From Bacillota bacterium (GTDB taxonomy: Bacteria; Bacillota_A; Clostridia; Peptostreptococcales; Anaerovoracaceae): a stretch of 7,170 nucleotides of DNA. Positions within the stretch are counted from its first letter, which is position 1. Each line of letters opens with the position of its first letter. Shown here in pieces: positions 1-5,276 of the stretch. The DNA is taken from positions 1-7,170 of the forward strand of contig JAFRWQ010000287.1 of the NCBI GenBank assembly GCA_017437925.1. The letters run 5' to 3'. The notes beneath the pieces were generated by a model. That model was not told the DNA's origin and made no database searches. It saw only the letters and a program-made list of their open reading frames with translations. Made by a program: the position numbers and the translations under genes.

Positions 1-369
1 CTCATAGGCCGGTTCATAACGAAAGCCTCCGACATCTTCGCCGAAGGCGAGCTCGACGGCATATACATCAACTTCTGCGACCCCTGGCCCAAGAAGCGCC
101 ACGCCCACAGGAGGCTCACCCACCGGCTGATGCTGGAGGAGTACAAAAGGGTCGTAAAGCCCGGCGGCTTCATAGCCTTCAAGACCGACAACGACTCCCT
201 CTTCGAATTCTCTCTTGAGGAATTCTACGCGGAGGGCCTCGTCCCGGCCAGGCTCACGAGGGATCTGCACGCCTCTCCCTGGGCCGCCGAAAACGTCATG
301 ACCGAATACGAGGAGAGATTCAGCACCCTGGGCAAGACCATCAATTATGCACTGATTTTGCTTCCGTAA
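1..369 (+). CDS. trmB: tRNA (guanine-N7-)-methyltransferase, 3' part (5' end outside window)
   Basis: SAM-dependent methyltransferase that forms m7G, normally at position 46 in the tRNA variable loop; a soluble cytosolic enzyme. The frame is open from base 1, giving about 122 residues of a family usually 210-230 long, so the N-terminal SAM-binding half lies before the window. The visible part carries the family hallmark DPWPKKRHAHRRL (bases 79-117), which contributes to the catalytic and tRNA-binding face, then the GGFIAFKTDN strand-loop and the C-terminal TEYEERF motif (from base 301) that contributes to SAM and tRNA binding. It ends in TAA at 367-369. Cys replaces the more common Ser or Thr in INFCDPWP, which is tolerated in the family. 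No terminator follows, so some readthrough towards gap is possible. Identity is confident; only completeness is limited by the window edge. Confidence 0.94.
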   Translation, partial: LIGRFITKASDIFAEGELDGIYINFCDPWPKKRHAHRRLTHRLMLEEYKRVVKPGGFIAFKTDNDSLFEFSLEEFYAEGLVPARLTRDLHASPWAAENVMTEYEERFSTLGKTINYALILLP

Positions 370-372
370 GAC

Positions 373-401
373 TGGAATATCCTTCGCCTCTTTGGTATTA
401 T
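373..401 (+). promoter_or_regulatory. Candidate promoter of gap (extended -10)
   Basis: TATTAT at 396-401 is a good -10 hexamer and is preceded by TGG (393-395), which fits the extended -10 TGn motif. A weak -35 (TGGAAT, 373-378; T, G and A match TTGACA) sits 17 bases upstream. Transcription would begin near base 408, leaving a leader of about 54 bases before gap. This is the best promoter-like element in the 92-base gap between trmB and gap, but the -35 is poor, so the call is tentative. Confidence 0.45.
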
Positions 402-407
402 ATAAGC

Positions 408-431
408 AGGGCAGGGAATATTCCGTGCCTT
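408..431. promoter_or_regulatory. Operator-like 24-base dyad in the gap leader
   Basis: Arm AGGGCAGGGAAT (408-419) faces arm ATTCCGTGCCTT (420-431) with no loop. Ten of twelve positions are Watson-Crick complementary, one is G:T and one is mismatched (G414/G425). The core GGAATATTCC (415-424) is a perfect palindrome. The zero-length centre suits a dimeric DNA-binding repressor better than an RNA hairpin, and no T-tract follows, so it is not a terminator. It begins at the predicted transcription start of gap, where a bound repressor would block initiation. A related half-site, GGAATATCC, lies at 374-382 over the candidate -35. The binding protein is not recognisable: the site does not look like the Rex or CggR operators I know. 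Confidence 0.55.
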
Positions 432-461
432 TACACAGCGCGATAATAATCGGAGGGAAAA

Positions 462-1481
462 ATGTCAATAAAAATCGGAATCAGTGGTTTCGGCCGCATC
501 GCCAAGATAGCCCTGCTCGCCATGGAGGAGATGGGCGACCAGTTCGACGTCAGAGGCATCAACTGGAGAAGCAGAGACCTTGATTACATGATCTACATGC
601 TCAAGTATGATACCGTATACGGCAGGTTCAAGGGGACCCTGGACAAGTACGAGGACGGCATAGTGGTCAACGGCAAGAAGATCCCCGTCTTCGCCGAGAC
701 CGACGCCACCAAGATACCCTGGGCCGAGTGCGGAGCCGAATACATCATCGACGCCACCGGAGCCTATGTCACCACCGAAAAGGGCATGGAGCACATAAAG
801 GCCGGAGCGAAGCACATGATAATCTCCGCCCCCGCCAAGGACAAGGTGACTCCCACCTTCGTCTACGGAGTGAACCACGAGAACTACACCAGCGATATGC
901 AGATCGTATCCGCAGCCTCCTGCACCACCAACTGCCTGGCCCCCCTGTGCAAGGTACTGCAGGATAACTTCGGAATAGACCAGGGCCTCATGTCCACCAT
1001 CCACGCGGCGACCGCCAAGCAGAAGGTCGTAGACGCCAAGTCCCTTAAGGACTGGCGCACCGGCCGCACAGTCTTCGGCAACGTGATACCCACCACCACC
1101 GGAGCAGCCAAGGCCGTCGGCCTGGTCATACCCGAGATCAAGGGCAAGATGACCGGCATAGCCTACAGAGTGCCCACCGCCGACGTCTCAGTCGTGGACC
1201 TCAACGTCATGCTCGAGAAAGACACCAGCTACGCCGAGATCTGCGAGAAGGTCAAGGAAGCCTCCGAGACCTACCTCAGCGAGGTCATCGAGTACGTTGA
1301 CGACGAGGTCGTATCCAGCGACTTCATCGGATGCAGCAGGCCCTGCGCCTTCGACGCCAGAGAGGGCATCGAGCTCAACAGCAGGTTCTTCAAGTTCGTA
1401 TCCTACTACGACAACGAGTGGGGCTACACCAGCAACCTGCTCAGGCTCGTCCGTCACATGCACGAGGTCGACAGCAAGTAG
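462..1481 (+). CDS. gap: Type I glyceraldehyde-3-phosphate dehydrogenase, possibly NADP-using
   Basis: Phosphorylating GAPDH (339 residues, normal length), oxidising glyceraldehyde-3-phosphate to 1,3-bisphosphoglycerate in the cytosol, or running in reverse. Start ATG 462 has SD GGAGGG at 452-457. The N-terminal Rossmann domain (about 1-153) is followed by the catalytic domain. Catalytic Cys154 sits in SAASCTTNC and His181 in STIHAAT; the KDWRTGR loop (196-202), PTTTGAAKAV (210-219) and YDNEWGY (316-322) are all present. Overall it resembles the E. coli GapA branch. The cofactor pocket is unusual. The fingerprint reads GISGFGRIAK instead of GINGFGRIGR, so the third glycine is Ala14. After beta-2 the usual acidic residue (IND) is Trp35, followed by Arg36-Ser37-Arg38. 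Known NADP-type enzymes such as B. subtilis GapB also lose that Asp. NADP preference is inference. Stop is TAG, and the 3' end overlaps the convergent gene by 28 bases. Confidence 0.98.
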   Translation: MSIKIGISGFGRIAKIALLAMEEMGDQFDVRGINWRSRDLDYMIYMLKYDTVYGRFKGTLDKYEDGIVVNGKKIPVFAETDATKIPWAECGAEYIIDATGAYVTTEKGMEHIKAGAKHMIISAPAKDKVTPTFVYGVNHENYTSDMQIVSAASCTTNCLAPLCKVLQDNFGIDQGLMSTIHAATAKQKVVDAKSLKDWRTGRTVFGNVIPTTTGAAKAVGLVIPEIKGKMTGIAYRVPTADVSVVDLNVMLEKDTSYAEICEKVKEASETYLSEVIEYVDDEVVSSDFIGCSRPCAFDAREGIELNSRFFKFVSYYDNEWGYTSNLLRLVRHMHEVDSK

Positions 1482-2140
1482 AGCATAATACCGAGGCAGA
1501 CAAAGGGACCGAAGCTGATCCGGTCCCTTTGACCGCCTTTTGAGAACGGGATGATCAGCGCAGCGCAAATGCCGGCGCCGAGAAAGGCCGCCGAAGCGCT
1601 GAATATCAGCCCTTCCCTGCCTGTGAGCAGGGCGTCCGCAGCCAGAAGCTTGGCGTCGCCAAGCCCCAGAGGGCTGCACTTTTTTAATGAGACGGCGATC
1701 AGGGCCGAGATGAGCCAGAGGACGAGCACGAAGAGGGAGGCGGAAAGCCTTCTTTCAAGCTCGGGGCCTAAGAAGCCTTCGGAAAGGGCCAGCCTCGCAG
1801 TTCCAATTAAGCCCAGGGCGACGCTCCACTGGTCCTGGAGTATCATGTAGAGGCCGTCGGACAGGGCCAGCTGCACGAGAAGCAGGGCGGAAGCTAGTAT
1901 AAAAGCCCGTCCGCCTTCTAAAGCCTCCGAAGAAAGCCCTCCCAGCAGGGCCGAAAAGCATATGAAGAGCCAGAGAAAGCCGGCTCCGAAGGGCTCGAGG
2001 ATGAGCCTCGCGGGGCGCTCCGCGATCCCGGCCCCGGCGTCGGTAAACCAGCCGTCCGGGCAGTTCTTCCAAAGTTCAGCCGAAAAGAAGGAAAGCCCCA
2101 GGGCCGCGGCCGGCCTTAGGGCTGCCGAGAATTCGTTCAT
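1454..2140 (-). CDS. A24 family prepilin-peptidase-like membrane protease
   Basis: Predicted polytopic membrane aspartic protease (228 residues) related to the C-terminal catalytic domain of type IV prepilin peptidases (PilD, ComC, TadV/CpaA), which cut leader peptides from prepilins at the inner face of the membrane. Both expected Asp sites are visible: Asp95/Asp103 in the LSDGLYMILQDQ region (family DxxxxxxPD, with Gln for Pro) and Asp162 in GLGDAKLL, the GxGD signature. The terminal ISFGPF motif and several hydrophobic segments fit. It lacks the N-terminal Cys-zinc and N-methylation domain of large PilD enzymes. The frame is open to a TTG at 2173, but the ATG at 2140 is chosen because a consensus promoter starts transcription near 2158; its SD is weak (GGCGGG). 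No pilin or pilus ATPase gene is nearby, so the substrate is unknown. It converges on gap. Confidence 0.83.
   Translation of the reverse strand: MNEFSAALRPAAALGLSFFSAELWKNCPDGWFTDAGAGIAERPARLILEPFGAGFLWLFICFSALLGGLSSEALEGGRAFILASALLLVQLALSDGLYMILQDQWSVALGLIGTARLALSEGFLGPELERRLSASLFVLVLWLISALIAVSLKKCSPLGLGDAKLLAADALLTGREGLIFSASAAFLGAGICAALIIPFSKGGQRDRISFGPFVCLGIMLYLLSTSCM
1501..1531 (+). terminator. Hairpin after gap, inside the convergent coding region
   Basis: CAAAGGGACCG (1501-1511) and CGGTCCCTTTG (1521-1531) form a perfect 11-base-pair stem with a 9-base loop, starting 20 bases after the gap stop codon. The downstream T-run is short (CCTTTTG, 1536-1542), so intrinsic termination may be modest, or the hairpin may mainly protect the gap mRNA 3' end. 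The same bases encode residues of the minus-strand A24 protein, including its GPF motif. Confidence 0.65.
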
Positions 2141-2148
2141 GGTCTTGC

Positions 2149-2177
2149 TTGTCCCGCCGGCTGTATTATACAATTAT
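2149..2177 (+). promoter_or_regulatory. Weak candidate promoter for the MATE gene
   Basis: TTGTCC (2149-2154), a 17-base spacer and AATTAT (2172-2177) match the sigma-70 consensus at 8 of 12 positions on the plus strand. An alternative is TTGCTT (2145-2150), 16 bases, then TATACA (2167-2172). Either would overlap the minus-strand consensus promoter, so the two divergent genes would compete for polymerase. The evidence is thin; the 96-base gap contains nothing better on this strand. Confidence 0.25.
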
Positions 2178-2193
2178 TACCATAATATGTCAA
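2165..2193 (-). promoter_or_regulatory. Perfect consensus sigma-70 promoter for the A24 peptidase gene
   Basis: On the minus strand TTGACA (2193-2188) and TATAAT (2170-2165) are both exact consensus hexamers separated by exactly 17 bases (2171-2187). AT-rich sequence (AAATATTT, 2192-2199) abuts the -35 like an UP element. The start would be near 2158, leaving a short leader of about 18 bases before ATG 2140. Confidence 0.85.
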
Positions 2194-2236
2194 ATATTTC
2201 CGAACGTTTCTCCCGCAAGGGCTGAAAGGCGTTGTC

Positions 2237-3613
2237 ATGACGGAAAAAAAGAAAAGCTTTCTTAAACGCGGCGACGTGGATATGACCGAGGGGTCCATAA
2301 TCCGCCACCTGATGTACTTTGCCCTGCCCCTTTTCGTGGGCAACATATTCCAGATGCTCTACAACACCGTGGACACCTGGGTAGTGGGCAATTTCGTCAG
2401 CAGCGGGGCCTTTTCGGCCGTGGGCACCGTGGCTCCCGCCCTGAACCTGATGATAGGCCTGGTCACCGGCCTTGCCAACGGCGGCACCGCGGTCATCTCC
2501 CAGTACTACGGCGCCCGCCAGTACGACAGGGTCAAGGCCGCGACTCACACCATCATGCTGTCCTCGGTGTTCCTGGGGATATTTTTAAGCATCGTGGGCT
2601 ATCTGGTGGTCCCCGTGGTGGTGAGCTTCATGAAGGTCCCCGACAGCGTAAGGCCTTATTCCGTCGCCTATCTTCAGATCATGTTCGGCTACATGATCTT
2701 CGTCGTCATCTACAACATCGCGGCGGCGGTCTTAAGGGCGGTGGGGGATTCGGTAAAGCCCTTCATCTTCCTCGTCATTTCGTGTCTCACCAATATAGTC
2801 CTCGACCTGCTCTTCGTCATAGTCTTTCAGATGGGAGTGAAGGGAGTGGCCTATGCCACCATCATGGCCCAGGCCCTTTCCACCACCCTGGTCGTGATCA
2901 CCATGATGAGGAGCGAGAGCTGCATAAAACTGATCTTAAGCGAGCTCAGGATAGACGGCCTGCTTCTTAAGCGCATAGTAGGGCTGGGCATACCCGCGGC
3001 CCTTCAGATGACCATCACCAGCTTTTCCAACCTCTTCGTTCAGAGGTACATCAACGCCTTCGGAGCCGGCTGCATGGGCGGCTGGACAGCCTACAACAAA
3101 ATAGACCAGTTCATAACCCTGCCGGTCCAGTCCCTGAGCCTCGCGACAGCGACATTCGTGGGCCAGAACCTGGGCAAGAATCAGGTGGACAGGACCAAAC
3201 AGGGCATCAGGAAGGCTCTTACCATGGCCCTCAGCTTCGTCTGCGTCATGGCGGCCGTCATGTATGCCGCTGCGCCCTACGTCGTGACCTTCTTCAACTC
3301 CGATCCCGAGGTGGTCTACTACGGCTCCCTGTTCCTCAGGATAATATCGCCCCTCTTCGTATGCTTCGCCGTATACCAGCCCATGGCCGCAGCAATGAGG
3401 GGAGCGGGCAACGCCAAGGCCCCCATGTACGCTATGCTCATCGCCGGCGTGGGCTTCCGCCAGCTCTACCTCTTCGTCGTATCGAAGCTCTTCCCCGGCA
3501 ACGTGGTCCTGGTGGGCCTCGCCTATCCGGTTGGCTGGGCCCTGTGCTCGGCGATACTCGTCTACATATACAAGACCCGGGATATCGCCAGCACCCGCAT
3601 AGTGAAGGATTAG
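2237..3613 (+). CDS. MATE family multidrug/toxin efflux transporter
   Basis: Inner-membrane secondary transporter (458 residues, normal length) that exports cationic drugs or metabolites by Na+ or H+ antiport. After a basic N-terminus, DMTEGSIIRHLMYFALP (residues 15-31) leads into TM1. NIFQMLYNTVDTWVVGNFV (36-54) is the typical TM1-TM2 signature, and GLANGGTAVISQYYGARQ (78-95) is the conserved loop-helix of the N-lobe. The second lobe begins near residue 240 with GLGIPAALQMTITSFSNLFVQRYINAFG, followed by AYNKIDQFITLPVQSL and ATATFVGQNLG, the pseudo-repeat of the first lobe. Twelve membrane segments are expected. ATG 2237 is chosen because SD-like GAAAGG (2224-2229) lies 7 bases upstream; ATG 2282 is an alternative. 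It ends in TAG just ahead of a strong terminator and is probably monocistronic. The substrate cannot be told from sequence. Confidence 0.97.
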   Translation: MTEKKKSFLKRGDVDMTEGSIIRHLMYFALPLFVGNIFQMLYNTVDTWVVGNFVSSGAFSAVGTVAPALNLMIGLVTGLANGGTAVISQYYGARQYDRVKAATHTIMLSSVFLGIFLSIVGYLVVPVVVSFMKVPDSVRPYSVAYLQIMFGYMIFVVIYNIAAAVLRAVGDSVKPFIFLVISCLTNIVLDLLFVIVFQMGVKGVAYATIMAQALSTTLVVITMMRSESCIKLILSELRIDGLLLKRIVGLGIPAALQMTITSFSNLFVQRYINAFGAGCMGGWTAYNKIDQFITLPVQSLSLATATFVGQNLGKNQVDRTKQGIRKALTMALSFVCVMAAVMYAAAPYVVTFFNSDPEVVYYGSLFLRIISPLFVCFAVYQPMAAAMRGAGNAKAPMYAMLIAGVGFRQLYLFVVSKLFPGNVVLVGLAYPVGWALCSAILVYIYKTRDIASTRIVKD

Positions 3614-3665
3614 AGGCCGCGGGAGGGTAAAGAAAGAAGCCGCAGGCAAAAAAGAGCAGAAAAAG

Positions 3666-3708
3666 ACCGCTGCGTCCCTTGAGATCTCGGGGACCGCAGC
3701 GGTTTTTT
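3666..3708. terminator. Bidirectional intrinsic terminator between MATE gene and fba
   Basis: ACCGCTGCG (3666-3674) pairs with CGCAGCGGT (3695-3703). The stem continues TCCC/GGGA around a one-base bulge (C3694), and the run TTTTTT (3703-3708) follows on the plus strand. On the minus strand the same stem is followed by U-rich sequence (the complement of 3654-3665). It therefore serves the convergent MATE and fba genes. An inner GAGATCTC palindrome sits in the loop. Confidence 0.92.
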
Positions 3709-3723
3709 ACGTTTCGGAACGCT

Positions 3724-4653
3724 TTACAGCCTGTTGCTGGAGTTGAGGACGTTCCTGATCTTGTGGGCTACCATGCCCTTGATGGCGTCGCGTCCCACGC
3801 CCAGGTACTTTCTGGGATCGAATTCTTCGGGATGCTCGATCAGGTAGCGGCGCACCTCGGCGGTCATGGCAAGGCGCAGGTCGGTATCGATGTTGACCTT
3901 GCAGACTCCGTGCTTTACGGCCTCGAGTATCATCTCTTCGGGAACGCCCTGGGCGCCGGGTATCTTCGCTCCGTACTGGTTGCAGCGGTCGACGAACTCC
4001 CTGAGGACGGTGGACGCTCCGTGGAGCACCAGGGGAGTTTCGGGGATGAGGGCGTGTATTTCTTTAATCCTCTCAAAGTCGAGGTAGGGAGTGCCCTTGA
4101 ATTTGTAGGCTCCGTGGCTGGTGCCTATGGCGACGGCCAGGGAATCGACCCCGGTCTTTTCAACGAACTCGGCGGCTTCCTCGGGAACTGTGAAGGTGGC
4201 GTTTCTTGCGTCCACCTTGACGGCGTCCTCGATGCCGGCAAGCTTTCCCAGCTCCGCCTCTACCACGACTCCGCGGTCGTGGGCGTATTCGACCACCTCT
4301 TTGGTGATCCTGATGTTCTCCTCAAGAGGATGCTTGGACCCGTCTATCATGACGGAGGTGAAGCCGTCGTCCACGCACTTTTTGCAGATGTCGAAGTTCT
4401 CGCCGTGGTCCAGGTGCAGGCAGATGTCGAGGCCGGTATCGATGATGGCGGCTTCCACCAGCTTGAGCAGATAGGCGGGCTTCGCGTACTTCCTGGCTCC
4501 GGCCGAGACCTGAAGGATCAGGGGAGCCTGCTCCTCTTTGGCCGCGTCTACTATGCCCTGGATGATCTCCATGTTGTTTACGTTGAAGGCTCCTATTGCG
4601 TAATCCTCATTGAGGGCCTTCGCGAACATTTCCTTTGTGGTAACAAGTGCCAT
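3724..4653 (-). CDS. fba: Class II fructose-1,6-bisphosphate aldolase
   Basis: Zinc-dependent aldolase of glycolysis and gluconeogenesis that interconverts fructose-1,6-bisphosphate with dihydroxyacetone phosphate and glyceraldehyde-3-phosphate in the cytosol. The 309 residues form one TIM barrel, complete and of usual length. The family landmarks are Asp82-His83 in HLDHG (catalytic Asp and first Zn ligand), Glu134 in VEAELGKLAG, His180 in GTSHG and His211 in LHGAS (the other metal ligands), and NIDTD at 254-258 in the phosphate-binding loop. ATG 4653 has a strong AGGAGGA (4658-4664). It is last in the minus-strand train, 56 bases after the MltG-like gene, and ends at a strong terminator. The 56-base gap is mostly hairpin and leaves no room for a normal promoter, so expression must come from upstream or from a promoter inside the preceding gene. 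Its product feeds the substrate of the gap enzyme encoded about 3 kb away. Confidence 0.98.
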   Translation of the reverse strand: MALVTTKEMFAKALNEDYAIGAFNVNNMEIIQGIVDAAKEEQAPLILQVSAGARKYAKPAYLLKLVEAAIIDTGLDICLHLDHGENFDICKKCVDDGFTSVMIDGSKHPLEENIRITKEVVEYAHDRGVVVEAELGKLAGIEDAVKVDARNATFTVPEEAAEFVEKTGVDSLAVAIGTSHGAYKFKGTPYLDFERIKEIHALIPETPLVLHGASTVLREFVDRCNQYGAKIPGAQGVPEEMILEAVKHGVCKVNIDTDLRLAMTAEVRRYLIEHPEEFDPRKYLGVGRDAIKGMVAHKIRNVLNSSNRL

Positions 4654-4683
4654 TTCGTCCTCCTGTGTCGGGAAAATACTTAA

Positions 4684-4704
4684 GGGGCCCTACCATGGGG
4701 CCCC
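4684..4704 (-). terminator. GC-only hairpin between the MltG-like gene and fba
   Basis: On the minus strand GGGGCCC (4704-4698) and GGGCCCC (4690-4684) form a 7-base-pair all-GC stem around a loop of about 7 bases, followed by TTAAGTATTTT. It starts 6 bases after the MltG-like stop codon. The broken U-tract suggests a leaky terminator or an mRNA-stabilising intercistronic hairpin; fba begins 31 bases later. Which role applies cannot be decided from sequence. Confidence 0.6.
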
Positions 4705-4709
4705 GGCTT

Positions 4710-5276
4710 TTATCTGGTGATGATCTTGATTATGTCGTTCATGTCGGAACCCGCGGGAATGTTGAAGGTCCCGGTCTGAAGCTTGGTGTCCGCCTTTTGG
4801 GCGATGACTTCCTTTACGAAAGCTTCCTTTGACTCGATCAGGCCTTGTTGGAAGAGCAGGCTCCCTATCTTGTCGCAGGACGAACCGGCCGGTATGGTGA
4901 ACTTCACATCGGCCTTGGTGACGAAGCCTTCTTTCGTGGTTTCCGCAGGCTTAGTCTCGCCTTCCTGAGGCTTGGTCTCACCCTCCTGGGGCTGTGTGGT
5001 CTCGCCCTCCTGCGGCTGGGTCGTTTCGCCTTCCTTGGAAGCGTCGAAGTCCTCCGGAGCGGCATTGAGGTTCTGGTCGACTTCGCCGGGAGTCAGGTCC
5101 ACGTCGGTGAAATCGGGCTGAAGCTTTGCGACTTCGCTCTTCTGAGCCGCCGCGTAGGCCGGATAGTCCATGATCTCGTTGACCCTCCAGTAGATCACCG
5201 AGCCGGCCACCGCCAGTATGAGCAGAGCGACGATTATGTCGTTCATGTTGTAGATAAGATCCTTGATTTTATTCAT
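4710..5276 (-). CDS. Membrane-anchored protein with MltG/YceG LysM-like domain but no transglycosylase domain
   Basis: 188 residues in three parts. First comes a short cytosolic N-terminus and one membrane anchor (about 13-29, [18 protein letters not shown]). Second is a long acidic, disordered linker (about 45-115) with tandem [15 protein letters not shown] repeats. Third is a C-terminal domain (about 123-188) matching the LysM-like subdomain that precedes the catalytic part of the endolytic murein transglycosylase Mlt[17 protein letters not shown], then LIESKEAF, then [21 protein letters not shown]. The catalytic YceG domain with its glutamate is absent and the stop follows directly, so cleavage activity is not expected. 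A peptidoglycan-binding or adaptor role outside the membrane is inference. ATG 5276 is preceded by AGGGGGAGAG within the last codons of smpB; the 8-base overlap suggests coupled translation. Database entries may label such proteins MltG, which would overstate function. Confidence 0.8.
   Translation of the reverse strand: MNKIKDLIYNMNDIIVALLILAVAGSVIYWRVNEIMDYPAYAAAQKSEVAKLQPDFTDVDLTPGEVDQNLNAAPEDFDASKEGETTQPQEGETTQPQEGETKPQEGETKPAETTKEGFVTKADVKFTIPAGSSCDKIGSLLFQQGLIESKEAFVKEVIAQKADTKLQTGTFNIPAGSDMNDIIKIITR
4944..5033 (-). repeat. Four in-frame tandem repeats encoding an acidic Thr/Pro/Gln linker
   Basis: Two 24-base units (EGETTQPQ twice, 5033-4986) are followed by two 21-base units ([14 protein letters not shown], 4985-4944). 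Unit lengths are multiples of three, so copy-number change would alter linker length but not frame. Codons differ between units (GAA/GAG, ACG/ACC/ACA), so the array is not a very recent duplication and the amino-acid pattern appears to be kept. Confidence 0.9.

Noticed and set aside
408..431. The gap-upstream dyad as a terminator for trmB
   Set aside because: The dyad has no loop at its centre and no T-tract after it, which does not fit an intrinsic terminator.
465..1004. 179-codon open frame opposite gap
   Set aside because: Antisense shadow of gap; the Gly/Val/Asp-rich low-complexity translation is typical of such shadows, and no RBS supports it.
2141..2173. TTG at 2173 as start of the A24 peptidase gene
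   Set aside because: The TTG lies upstream of the perfect -10 hexamer and so before the predicted transcript start. The added 11 residues are polar and not family-like; ATG 2140 fits better.
2164..2187. TATTAT/ATAATA inverted repeat around 2175 as an operator
   Set aside because: Only six low-complexity A/T bases per arm pair and the interior does not continue the symmetry. It is expected by chance in an AT-rich promoter spacer.
3679..4683. 334-codon open frame on the plus strand opposite fba
   Set aside because: It is the antisense shadow of fba produced by GC-rich codon bias. It has no recognisable domain, and fba on the other strand has every catalytic residue.
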